The notes beneath the pieces are model-generated. The model was given only the letters and a program-made list of their open reading frames with translations, ran no database searches and was not told the DNA's origin. From a virus: a DNA stretch of 54,328 bases. The position numbers and the translations under genes were made by a program. The stretch is from positions 1 to 54,328 of IMG/VR virus record IMGVR_UViG_3300038701_001289. One strand, written 5' to 3'. Within the stretch, counting starts at the first letter, position 1, and each line of letters starts with the position of its first letter. Below, one piece after another: positions 23,664 to 32,700 of the stretch.

Positions 23664-24620
23664 ATGAAAATGAAGGAAATCCTCGCCAAGGCGGATATGG
23701 CACTTTCTGACCTCGCTTCCGGCGGTCTTATGAACCCCGAGCAATCGGAGAACTTCATCCGTATCCTCGGACAGGACACCAACCTGCTCAACGATGTTCG
23801 CACGATCCGCATGGGCCGTCCGAAGATGACCGTGAACAAGCTGGACCTCGCATCCCGCGCCCTGCGTGTCGCCAACCAAGGGAACATCTCTTCGCCGCTG
23901 TCCGGTGAAGAAGGCACCCGTGCGCTGGCCCGTGCAGACCGCACGAAGATCACCACGTCCAAGGTCGAACTGGACACCTACGAGGTCATCGCGGAAGTCA
24001 ACCTGCCCTACGAAGTGCTGGAAGACAACATCGAAGGCGGGGCCATCGACAACACCCGCTTCCAGCAGACCGTTCTGGACAAGCTGGCCGAGCGTATCCG
24101 CATCGACATCGAAGACGTGATGATCAACGGCGATACCGGTTCCGGTGATCCGTTCCTTGCCGAACGCGATGGTGTGCTGGCTCTGGCGACTTCGAATATC
24201 GTGAACAACTCCGGTGCCGCGCTCGATGCCGTGACGTTCAACGAGATGCATCAGGCCCTGCCCGACCGCTTCAAGCGCGTGATCGACCGTTACCGGTTCT
24301 ACGTCTCGCACAACAAGCGCTTGCAGTACATGATGCAGGTTGCGCAGCGTCAGACCGGCCTTGGCGACAGCGTCCTCGTCGGCGGCAATGGCCAGAACTT
24401 CGCACCGTTCGGCACCCCGCTGACCGGCGTTGCTTCGATGCCGTCCTCGCAGGCCCTCATGATCGATCCGTCGAACATCCTGTTCGGCGTCCAGCGCAAC
24501 ATGCGTCTGGAATTCGACCGTGACACCCGCGAACGTGTTCTGATCATGGTCTTCACCATGCGCTTCGACTTCAAGTTGGAGCAAGAGAACATGGTCGTGA
24601 AAGCCATCAACATCGGCTGA
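23664..24620 (+). CDS. Major capsid protein (HK97-like fold)
   Basis: 318 residues, AAGGAAA before the ATG, GC-optimised codons as expected for the most abundant protein. The helical N-terminal arm (about 1-50) leads to an E-loop region and a P-domain with VNLPYEVLEDNIEGG and the long spine helix LDKLAERIRIDIEDVMINGD (about 130-155). The C-terminal A-domain includes PLTGVASMPSSQALMIDPSN and the closing strands RVLIMVFTMRFDFKLEQ. This order is that of HK97-type capsids of phages with XkdF-type proteases. A strong hairpin follows. Confidence 0.88.
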   Translation: MKMKEILAKADMALSDLASGGLMNPEQSENFIRILGQDTNLLNDVRTIRMGRPKMTVNKLDLASRALRVANQGNISSPLSGEEGTRALARADRTKITTSKVELDTYEVIAEVNLPYEVLEDNIEGGAIDNTRFQQTVLDKLAERIRIDIEDVMINGDTGSGDPFLAERDGVLALATSNIVNNSGAALDAVTFNEMHQALPDRFKRVIDRYRFYVSHNKRLQYMMQVAQRQTGLGDSVLVGGNGQNFAPFGTPLTGVASMPSSQALMIDPSNILFGVQRNMRLEFDRDTRERVLIMVFTMRFDFKLEQENMVVKAINIG

Positions 24621-24634
24621 TCGACCTATGATCA

Positions 24635-24658
24635 AGAGGGGGCTTCGCGGCCCCCTCT
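24635..24658 (+). terminator. GC hairpin after the capsid gene
   Basis: AGAGGGGGC pairs perfectly with GCCCCCTCT around a TTCGCG loop. No T run follows, so it may stabilise the 3' end or attenuate rather than fully terminate. Confidence 0.6.
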
Positions 24659-24709
24659 CACCTAGGCAACCTTTCGCACCCATCCAAGCCTAGACCAAGG
24701 AACATTCAA

Positions 24710-25033
24710 ATGGCCGCTTCGAAACGAGTTAACACTGCAACGCTGATCCGTGGGGAAACCTACGTTGTACGGCATCCCGACAACACCCCGGCAAACCCGC
24801 GTGAAAGCCTTACCTTCACCCGTGACGTCCCCAAAGTCATCGACGAGAAACCCGTTCTCGACTACCTCGAAGGGTTGTACGACGAAATCGAAGACGGCGA
24901 CGGCGAGGTATATGAAAAGCCTCGCTTCCGTGTTGAACGCAACGTGCCGGAACCGGAAGCCAATGAAGTGAACAAGCCCAAGCGCTTGGCCGCTGACCGC
25001 AAAGTGAAACGCCGCACCCGCCGCGCTTCTTAA
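24710..25033 (+). CDS. Head-associated hypothetical protein, 107 aa
   Basis: Lies between capsid and connector genes. Begins with a beta-rich segment (TLIRGETYVVRHPDNTP) and ends very basic (KRLAADRKVKRRTRRAS). Position suggests a minor head component; no family is recognised. Confidence 0.6.
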   Translation: MAASKRVNTATLIRGETYVVRHPDNTPANPRESLTFTRDVPKVIDEKPVLDYLEGLYDEIEDGDGEVYEKPRFRVERNVPEPEANEVNKPKRLAADRKVKRRTRRAS

Positions 25034-25037
25034 TCGC

Positions 25038-25051
25038 TACAATCGACTGTA
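25038..25051 (+). repeat. Dispersed repeat copy 12
   Basis: TACAATCGACTGTA followed by AAGG, in the leader of the connector gene. Confidence 0.85.
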
Positions 25052-25063
25052 AAGGTAATCGCC

Positions 25064-25702
25064 ATGACCACCAAGTTCTGCACCGTCGATCAAGTGAAAG
25101 CGTACTTGAACGCCGTGGACAGCTATTCTGGTGACGACACGGCGATTACCCAACATATCAAAACAGCTACTTCCCTGATAAAGCGGTACACCCGCCGTTC
25201 TTGGGTGGAAGCTACATTCGTTGAACACTTTTCCACACAACAGATCAACGTCGCACTAGGTACGGGCGTAGGGGTCGCACGGTTCACCCTCAAAGAACGC
25301 CCGATACAATCGATTACAGCGATCCTCTACAGCCCGTCCGGTGATTGGGCCAACACCACCGCCCTCGAAAGCACCATGTACGAAATAACCGGCAGCGGTT
25401 TCGTCATCTACCCGAATGTCATGCGGTATTACCCGCGATCCATTCGCTGCACATATGTTGGCGGTTATGCTTTGGACGGCACGGACGCCGAACTCGTGCT
25501 TGTACCAGAGCACGTCGCAGCGGCTTGCGCCATACAGGCAGCTTTCACTTTCCGCCGTGTCATCAACGAGACGTCAGGCTCCAAACAGAAACAGGACAAG
25601 AAAGGGTTCGTTACCTTCGATCTGAATGCCGCTGGCCTTATCGGGGACGCCCTAGCACTTCTGAAATCAGAAACGCGCATTCTTGTAGGCGGCTATGGTT
25701 AA
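25064..25702 (+). CDS. Head-tail connector (gp6-like) protein, 212 aa
   Basis: The N-terminal helices CTVDQVKAYLNAVDSYSGDD and HIKTATSLIKRYTRRSW (about 6-48) are the hallmark of HK97 gp6/SPP1 gp15-type adaptors. A beta-barrel-like middle (PIQSITAILYSPSGDW) and an Ala-rich C-terminal helix (VAAACAIQAAFTF) follow. These rings join portal and tail. A repeat copy (IQSIT) lies in the gene. Confidence 0.75.
   Translation: MTTKFCTVDQVKAYLNAVDSYSGDDTAITQHIKTATSLIKRYTRRSWVEATFVEHFSTQQINVALGTGVGVARFTLKERPIQSITAILYSPSGDWANTTALESTMYEITGSGFVIYPNVMRYYPRSIRCTYVGGYALDGTDAELVLVPEHVAAACAIQAAFTFRRVINETSGSKQKQDKKGFVTFDLNAAGLIGDALALLKSETRILVGGYG
25305..25318 (+). repeat. Dispersed repeat copy 13
   Basis: TACAATCGATTACAGCGA, intragenic, only 253 bases after copy 12. 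Confidence 0.88.
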
Positions 25703-26384
25703 CACAGTCCGCGTATTAGACGCTGACATATCCAGTGAGCTTCTAAGGATATACGCACCCCTGACAAGAGCCATTGGTATTTCTGGCAGAGCCAATAACC
25801 GCATAGCGCGTAAGACACGTGAAGCTTTGCGTGAAGCACTGCACGACACTATCGTAAGAGCGTATATCGACGGTTCCGCCCCCCACAGAACGGGTAGGTC
25901 GCGGTCTGCTATGCTGAGAGGCGTTAGAGCATTCGGTTCCCGTATAGGTAATGTTCGCGGATACATACTTGGTCCGTCCTACATCAAAGCTCACGAAGAA
26001 GGCGCGACGATCACGCCACAGAACGCACGAGCCTTGGCTATACCGCTTCCAGCGGCACAGAGGCCGGATGGTTCGCCAAAGCTTCCCGGCCCTAGGTCTT
26101 GGCAAAACATCCAGAAAACTTTCATCTACAAAAGCAAAAGGACAGGAAACGGGTACATCGCCTACAAAAATGGCGATAGTCTGGTCCTTTTGTATGTGCT
26201 CGTCGATCAGGTCACCCTAAGCCGGTATAAAGGGTTCCTGTCTTCGTCTTTTGATCTTAGAAAACCGGACGTCATAGAAGCCTTCGGGCAAGCTATGCTT
26301 TTCGAAATGTCCTTAGTCGATCTTGGCTCTATCGCTGGCCTTAGCCGGAAGTATAGCCGTGGCGGAACAGGGCGTAGGAGGTAA
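25695..26384 (+). CDS. HK97 gp10-like neck/tail protein, 229 aa
   Basis: Overlaps the connector gene by 8 bases. Central signature PSYIKAHEEGATITPQNARAL followed by AIPLPAA is typical of gp10-like and virion-morphogenesis proteins, with a basic helical N-terminus (about 30-60). The family acts in completing the head-tail joint or tail. C-terminal GGTGRRR tail. Confidence 0.72.
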   Translation: MVNTVRVLDADISSELLRIYAPLTRAIGISGRANNRIARKTREALREALHDTIVRAYIDGSAPHRTGRSRSAMLRGVRAFGSRIGNVRGYILGPSYIKAHEEGATITPQNARALAIPLPAAQRPDGSPKLPGPRSWQNIQKTFIYKSKRTGNGYIAYKNGDSLVLLYVLVDQVTLSRYKGFLSSSFDLRKPDVIEAFGQAMLFEMSLVDLGSIAGLSRKYSRGGTGRRR

Positions 26385-26386
26385 CC

Positions 26387-26875
26387 ATGGGTGTTCTTAA
26401 CGGAACGAGCGATAACGGCAGAACTGTACGGCAACGAGTTGTCGATGCCCTTGTGACAAAGCTTGAAGCCATGCAGGACGATGGAGCAGACGTGTGGCGT
26501 GATGTCGTGAAAGGCGACATCGAAAACGTGGATAACCAGTCCGTCCCCGTTGTCGGTATTCACTACGGAACGGAAGAAAAGCTTAACGAGAATTTCCCGG
26601 TTGTGACGTACAAGCTTCCGGTGTTTTTCTCGTTCCGGTTCAGAGGTCAAAGAGGTCTAGACGAGCACGATGTTTACCTCTATTATCTCGGACTACTACA
26701 GTTCGCTTTGTTGGGAGACCACAACCTAGGCGGTTTGGCACTCAACGTTGAGGAAGTGAGCAACACAGACTACATCATTGGCGTCGAAGACGCTATGCCC
26801 GGCGGTGTACTCGTTACCGAAGTAACGTACAGAACCCGTCTCCATAATCCATATAAACTCAAACATGAGACCTGA
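26387..26875 (+). CDS. Probable tail terminator protein, 162 aa
   Basis: Position between the gp10-like gene and the tail tube gene, length, and the pattern of an N-terminal helix (VRQRVVDALVTKLEAMQ), central strands (PVVTYKLPVFFSFRFRG) and a final strand pair fit gpU-type tail terminators. These cap the tail tube. Inferred mainly from synteny. Confidence 0.6.
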   Translation: MGVLNGTSDNGRTVRQRVVDALVTKLEAMQDDGADVWRDVVKGDIENVDNQSVPVVGIHYGTEEKLNENFPVVTYKLPVFFSFRFRGQRGLDEHDVYLYYLGLLQFALLGDHNLGGLALNVEEVSNTDYIIGVEDAMPGGVLVTEVTYRTRLHNPYKLKHET

Positions 26876-26898
26876 ATAAGGCTGAAAGGATTATACCC

Positions 26899-28467
26899 AT
26901 GGCCAGACCGTCGATGAAGACTTCGCTGAGCTTGCTGCTTGCGAAGATTGAGGTGACCCGAGGGGTTGACCCTGTCCCTACCGCCGCTGATGATGCATTC
27001 CTCGTTGGGGATATGGACATCCAGCTTGACCCGACCGCGCTTGAACGTAACATTTTTCGCCGCTCGTTTTCGCCTGTGCCGACCGGCGTTGGCCGGAAGG
27101 TTGTGAACGTCTCGTTCTCGCACGAAATCAAGGGCAGCGGCGCACCCGGAACCCGCCCGAAGCTTGGCACCCTTCTGCGCTCCTGCGGTATGCGTGAATT
27201 GCTGGTTACGGCTGGCGCTTCCACGCAGATCGAAGACCCCGTGAAATTCGGCGTCATCACCGGACCCACTGTCGCATGGGCCAAGAGCACTGCGCCGACC
27301 TCTCATTACGGCTCCTACCGTGTGAAGTGCGTCGTCGGCGGGGCGTCTGCAACCGCAGAACTGCAAGTCAGCCGTTGGGCCGGTGGTACGGAAGACACCA
27401 CTGTTCTGCCGAACAATCGTCACCTTGCCCGGACCAATGACAGCGCGCTTACCACCCTGACGCTTGACGCATCGGACCTGACTTCGCTGGACTTCACCGT
27501 CGCAGGCACCGTCACCGAAGGCGATGACCTGTACGCCGTTGTCGGTGGCGTCGTGTTTGCACACACTGTCACCAATGCAGAAGCAATCAGCGTCAGCGCA
27601 GAGGACGATGTCGCAACGGCAATCGCGGCTTTGATCGACGCCGACAGCCGTCTTTCCGCATCCGCAACCGGCGCAGTCGTGACTGTTACGTTTGCCAGCG
27701 GCGCAGCACCGACTGTCACCACTTCCGGCTCGACTGCGATTGCTCTTGGTGCATCCGGCGCGGAAATCACGCCCACGTGGACCGGCAACCTCGTCGAAGG
27801 TCAGGAATGGATCGTGTCGCTCTACGAAGAGGGCTACATGTACCGGCCCACTTCCGACAGTACGCAGGTTGAGAGCATCACGCTCTACGTCTACAAGGAC
27901 GGCGTTCTGCACAAGGTGACTTCCTGTACCGGCACCGTGACGTTCACCGGGGAAAGCGGACAGGTCGCCACGGCGCAGTTCGAGATGCAGGGCAACTACC
28001 TTGATCCGGTCGAAGAACCGATCCCGCTGGACGCTGTGATCGAAGAAACGACGCCGCTGCAGGTGGAACTTGCCGAAATGTCCATCAGCGGTGACAAGGA
28101 CTTCTGTGCGCAGTCGTTCACGTTCACGCTTGGCAACCAGACCAACCTGCGCGAGTGTATCAACGCCGCTGACGGTTACGATGGTTCGCAGATCACGGGC
28201 CGTGAACCGACTGCATCGCTGAACCCGGAAGCGACTTACGAGGCGTATACGGGCATGTGGGCGAACTTCTCGCAGTCCGCACAGTTCCCGCTGCATCTTC
28301 GTGTCGGCACCACCTCGGGCAATATGGTGCGCTTCTACGCGGAACGCGCCAACTACACCGGCCTGACCTACGGTGACCGGAACAACGCTGTGACCATGGA
28401 AGCTGAATTCCAGTTGAACGGTTTGGCCACTGCCGGTGACGACGAACTTCGTGTGGCCTTCCCGTAA
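26899..28467 (+). CDS. Major tail tube protein with inserted domain
   Basis: 522 residues, far longer than a standard tube subunit. Residues 1-120 and about 312-522 look like the tube fold (IDVTRG-type start, NVSFSHEIKGSGAPGTRPKL, SITLYVYKDGVLHKVTS, SAQFPLHLRVG). About 120-312 is an insertion of beta-rich, Thr/Ser/Ala-rich sequence with an embedded VAGTVTEGDDLYAVVGGVVF-type repeat domain of the kind displayed on tail surfaces. GC-rich codons indicate high expression. A terminator follows directly. Confidence 0.78.
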   Translation: MARPSMKTSLSLLLAKIEVTRGVDPVPTAADDAFLVGDMDIQLDPTALERNIFRRSFSPVPTGVGRKVVNVSFSHEIKGSGAPGTRPKLGTLLRSCGMRELLVTAGASTQIEDPVKFGVITGPTVAWAKSTAPTSHYGSYRVKCVVGGASATAELQVSRWAGGTEDTTVLPNNRHLARTNDSALTTLTLDASDLTSLDFTVAGTVTEGDDLYAVVGGVVFAHTVTNAEAISVSAEDDVATAIAALIDADSRLSASATGAVVTVTFASGAAPTVTTSGSTAIALGASGAEITPTWTGNLVEGQEWIVSLYEEGYMYRPTSDSTQVESITLYVYKDGVLHKVTSCTGTVTFTGESGQVATAQFEMQGNYLDPVEEPIPLDAVIEETTPLQVELAEMSISGDKDFCAQSFTFTLGNQTNLRECINAADGYDGSQITGREPTASLNPEATYEAYTGMWANFSQSAQFPLHLRVGTTSGNMVRFYAERANYTGLTYGDRNNAVTMEAEFQLNGLATAGDDELRVAFP

Positions 28468-28496
28468 CATCGGGCAGCGCGTTATAACGAGGGACG

Positions 28497-28526
28497 AAAG
28501 GGCGGCTCTTCATGGGTCGCCCTTTT
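28497..28526 (+). terminator. Rho-independent terminator
   Basis: AAAGGGCG pairs with CGCCCTTT, then a T-rich tail. Separates the tail tube gene from the chaperone genes. Confidence 0.85.
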
Positions 28527-28531
28527 ACTTT

Positions 28532-28545
28532 AACAATCGATTGTA
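28532..28545 (+). repeat. Dispersed repeat copy 14
   Basis: AACAATCGATTGTAACGG, directly after the terminator and 27 bases before a small gene. Confidence 0.9.
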
Positions 28546-28571
28546 ACGGACAACGTCTAAGGTATTAAGCC

Positions 28572-28739
28572 ATGCGAACACCTGTATACCTCGTGGAGAA
28601 GTCCACTGGACTAAAGGACGAAAACGGTGTAGAACTTTACTACACCGTCGCAGTCAAACTAACCAGAGGCGCGGCGGATGACTTGAAAGACAAAACCGAC
28701 GAGTGCATGAGGGTTAGGAAGCTTTACGCAACCAAGTAA
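28572..28739 (+). CDS. Small hypothetical protein, 55 aa
   Basis: Reads MRTPVYLVEKSTGLKDENGV and so on to LYATK, ending at TAA 28737-28739. TAAGG lies 9 bases before the ATG. Codon use resembles neighbours and it fills the gap between terminator and chaperone gene. Function unknown; possibly a minor tail factor. Confidence 0.6.
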   Translation: MRTPVYLVEKSTGLKDENGVELYYTVAVKLTRGAADDLKDKTDECMRVRKLYATK

Positions 28740-28778
28740 CTTACAGCACAGTCAATCAGAAACCGAAAGGGTATCAGA

Positions 28779-29423
28779 ATGGCTATTCGAGGCGTAAACC
28801 TCAGCGAGAAAGAGGACTATATCCTTCTCGACGATCCGGGTCACGAAGACCACGCGGAGTACAAGAAAGCGATCAAAGAAGATCGCGAACCCGAGAAACC
28901 CACTGTGTTCCATATCGGCAACCTGACACAGGCCGACCGCATCGAAGTCGGTGACATGGGTACTTCGCCTTCCATGAAAGACGGCGAAATCAAGATGACG
29001 GCACAGCGTGTGCGTCGTGCCTACCTGATCTGCCAACGCGGTCTTGTCGGATGGTCGAACTTCCTTGATGGCAACGGCGCGATTATCCCCTTCGAACAGG
29101 AAACCCAACGCACGGCTTCCGGCGGTTTCCGCAAGGTTGCATCGGAAGGTTGTCTCGCTCACCTGACGAAGTCCATGGTTATCGAACTGTCTGGGGCGAT
29201 CCTTGACAAGAACGGAATGCGGAACGAAATCGAAAAAAAATTCGACGGAGTGTCGCAGCAACCAGACGACCTGTTTTCAGGGATTGGCGATGCTCCGAAT
29301 GTACCGCAGACCAGCGGCGTGAACGTGGTTGCACCGCCCCCGCTGTCCGAAAATTCGGGGGACCAGAGTATTGGGAACTCGCAGACGGAGACGGACAAGA
29401 CCAGTGTCCCCGAAGGCACCTGA
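28779..29423 (+). CDS. Tail assembly chaperone (G-like), 214 aa
   Basis: Sits between tail tube and tape measure genes, where G/GT-type chaperones lie. The first 150 residues are folded-looking (GFRKVASEGCLAHLTK, MVIELSGAILDKNG), the last 60 are low complexity. An A AAA AAA slippery heptamer lies in frame at 29234-29240, and the -1 frame is open from there to 29701. Chaperones of this kind coat the tape measure protein during tail assembly. Confidence 0.75.
   Translation: MAIRGVNLSEKEDYILLDDPGHEDHAEYKKAIKEDREPEKPTVFHIGNLTQADRIEVGDMGTSPSMKDGEIKMTAQRVRRAYLICQRGLVGWSNFLDGNGAIIPFEQETQRTASGGFRKVASEGCLAHLTKSMVIELSGAILDKNGMRNEIEKKFDGVSQQPDDLFSGIGDAPNVPQTSGVNVVAPPPLSENSGDQSIGNSQTETDKTSVPEGT
29234..29240 (+). 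promoter_or_regulatory. Candidate -1 frameshift slippery site
   Basis: A AAA AAA aligned with the reading frame (codons AAA AAA, preceded by A). The -1 frame contains no stop until 29701. Confidence 0.5.
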
Positions 29424-29701
29424 AAGAAGAGCCTGAATGGTGGAACGAAATCATTCAGGCTTACAACGCATACTCAGCAGGTTTCCTGCCTCATGCGGGG
29501 GGAATGAGCGATCAACCCGCACTATTCATGCCCATTATGACCATCTTGAATTCCGCTCTTGATGACGAACGGGAGCTAGAGCAAGCGGACAAGAAACGGA
29601 GAGACGAACTAATACAGCGATCAAAAGCTGAAAACGGTCCAGTCTCTTTGCTTCATGGCCCTAGCGCTAGTTACGAACCGATAAAGGTTCCCGGTAAATA
29701 A
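29420..29701 (+). CDS. Tail assembly chaperone -1 frame extension (T-like)
   Basis: In the -1 frame relative to the chaperone gene, the segment KEEPEWWNEIIQAYNAYSAG and onward through MSDQPALFMPIMTILNSALD looks like a real folded domain, ending VPGK. It has an ATG at 29504 with GGGGGGA before it, but the conserved-looking WW region lies upstream of that ATG. It is therefore more likely the T part of a GT frameshift product than a free-standing gene. The exact shift site is not decided; the limits given are those of the convincing part. Confidence 0.6.
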   Translation: MKEEPEWWNEIIQAYNAYSAGFLPHAGGMSDQPALFMPIMTILNSALDDERELEQADKKRRDELIQRSKAENGPVSLLHGPSASYEPIKVPGK

Positions 29702-29712
29702 GAGGGCTTGTA

Positions 29713-32700
29713 ATGGCGCAGGCAGGAACAGACTTTGGTGCGGTTGCTGACGATCTAAGAAGAGCGGCGACGGCGTTTGCCGCTCTTACCACTTCCGCAT
29801 CTGTCTTTGGCAGGGCGTTGGGTACGTTTCGTCAATTCGAACGTCAGTTGGTTGTCACCAACGCTATCGCACAGGGTTCCATAACCACCTACAGGAATAT
29901 GGAGCAAGCGGCGAGAACGTTTGCCCTCAATACCACTGTTGGTGCAACGGAAGCCGCAGGGGCGTTGCAGAACCTTGCGCAAGCTGGTTTCACGGCGGAA
30001 CAGAGTTTGGCCGCAATGTCCGGTGTGCTGCTTCTGGCGCAGGCGACATTTGCAGACGTGGCCCTCGCATCCGATGTCATCACGTCCAGTATTCGAGCAT
30101 TCCAGCTTGAAGCCAGCGAAGCGGGGCGCGTGTCCAACGTGTTCACCGCAGCGATCACTGGTTCGCTTGCCACGATAGACAAACTCGCATTTGCCATGAG
30201 ACAGGTTGCCCCTGTTGCAGAGGTTGCGAACATATCCATCGAAGAGACCACGGCATTCCTTGGCCAGCTTTTCAACATTGGTCTTCGCGGTGAACAAGCA
30301 GGTACTGCACTTCGTAACATCATTGTTCGCCTTATCCGTCCGTTGGGCGAGGCGGGAGACCTTCTCGAAAGGGCAGGCGTTGCTACGCGAAGCGCCACAG
30401 GTGATCTTCGCAACCTAGCAGACATCTTGCGTGACATCGGTAATTCCGATCTTACCGATGCTGACCTTGCGCGTATCTTCGAAACAGAAGCGTTGGCCGG
30501 TGCTTTGGCCGCTATCCGGGCGGTTACTGAGCAAGCAGAGGACGGCACGACCGCATATGAGCGGTTCCTAGGTGAGATTACCGGCACAGACCGGGCGCTT
30601 GAGCTTGCGGTGCAGAACTTGGAAACCTTCGATGGTTCCATGCGTCTTTTCAGCAATACCGTCGAAGACCTTCTTCGTCAGGTTGGACAAGAGCTTGCGC
30701 CTACCATTGTGGCGATCACAGACACGATACGCGATTGGGTTCTTGCCTTTAACGAGCTTGACCCCGCGACCCGGCAGAACATCATTCAATGGACTGCTTA
30801 CGGGGCGGCGATAGTCAGTTCGCTTGCCGTGATCAACGCATTGCTTCTTGTACTCCGAGGGCCTTTGCTTGCAGGTATGGTTTCGATAGGTGCTTCTGTC
30901 GTTACAGGTACTGCGGCAATGCTTGGTTTCTCCACAGCAACGGCAGCGGTTGGCGCGGGCCTTCGTGTGCTTCCGGCGATCCTTGGCCGTGTTGCAGCGG
31001 CCTTTGGGGCCATTGTCCGTCTTATCCCTGCTATAGGCGCAGCGGCTGGCCTTGCGTTCGGCCCCGCCGGGGTGATGCTTGTCGGCCTCGCGGCAGCGGC
31101 GGCAGGTACGTGGGCTTTGGTTAGCGCCTTCGGAGCACTGAGAGAACGTGCGGCAGAGCTTGAGCGTATCGAACTAGAGAACCTTGAATTCCGTATCGCA
31201 ACAGATGCCGGTACAGCAAGAGCTACGGCACTTGCGGACGCGGTTTTGCCGGAAGAGGGTCTTGAAGAGATAGACCGTAGGACGGAACGCCTTCGCCGTC
31301 AAATCGAAGTCGCTGCGGCTCTTATGGAAAACGACCCGCTTGGCTTGGCGGGCGTAGCCGACCGGGCGCAGCCGGTTGCGGAAGGTAACATTGAACTTCT
31401 TAGCAATGCCGTTGACCAGCTTGACGAAGAAGCCGAATACTACCAAGAGATACTTGAACGTCGCAGGGAACTTCGCGACTATCAGGAACGCATAATCGAA
31501 GCCGCCCAAGGACAGGGCGGTGTCGGTGGTCTTATAGACCGCATGATAGCCAACGGCATAGCCCGCGACGTCGATGCTGACATTGAACAAACTCTTGTCG
31601 GCCTCTCTGCGGAAGAGGTTGGCTTCATTCGTGCATTCGAGCAAAGGTATGCGAGTTCGGCACAAGAGCTTGACGACGCCATAGACAGTTTGGACTTTGC
31701 GCGCCGCGTAGAGCAAGAAGCGATAGCGGAGTTCCTTAGCCGCCTAGCCACAGGTGACGCTGAACTTGACGACGATTACGCTTTGTTGGGCGATGCGGTA
31801 TCCCGATCCCTTACAGAGAACCCCGATGTAATCGACGCCATCGCACGGGAACTTGCGATAAGGGAGATAGACCCGTCTAACCAAGAAGCCATTCTTCGGT
31901 TGGTCGCAGGTTTCACAGGTGATCGTCAGCTACGGGCCGTGCTCGACCAGATCGTGTTGCAGCAAGAAGAGACAGCCGCCAGCGTCATACCCAACGCTGT
32001 TGCTGAACTGGAAGCAGGCGCGGCAGCTATTCGTGACTCAGCAGAACGCAATATCTTGCGTGTACTGATAAGCACCAGCGACAGCATCGAAGAGGGCGTT
32101 GCGGCGGCAATAGACCTTGCAAACAGGGAATTCAGCGACAACCTGCAAGACGTTGGCGATGACCTCAGAGAGAATTACGGGGAAACGCTTTCTGAATTCA
32201 TCGGAGGTACGAACCAAGCAATAATCGATGCTTTGGGCAACTTCAATTTTGAAGAGTTTGGAGAGGAATTACCGCCTAGTTTTTCGGAACTCATTTCTGG
32301 TCAAGCGTTGCTTGAAGCTGTTGCGCGTGAAGTAGACAGTACGACTACGCCAGAAGAGTTACAAGCGATTATAGCGGAAGAGGAAGCGCGTTATACGGCT
32401 ATCCTAGACAGCTTTGTTGCGGCGCTTATAAGAGCGGGCACGTTGAACGACGATCAGGAAGAGGCTATACGTGCCGCCGCTGCCTCTTCTATGGAGGCTG
32501 CTATCGCCGCACTAGAAGCTGGATTTAGTGGAACGGTGGCGGAAGTCGAGGCCACAACGCAAAGTATTACTCGCAGGGTGAACTCGCCATCGCGTAGAGG
32601 CGGCGGTGGTCAATCCGCAGCGGACTTGGCGCGGCAACGTCTTCGTGAGGCACGTCAGATAGAGGACGCATTCTCTCGTGCAAGGGATGCTGCACTGGAC

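Noticed and set aside
26770-28470. 566-codon minus-strand ORF opposite the tail tube gene, and other long minus-strand frames (for example 23607-24683, 13403-14446, 11760-12590)
   Set aside because: They mirror GC-rich, codon-biased + strand genes. Their translations are Arg/Val/Phe-rich without domains, and they lack ribosome binding sites.
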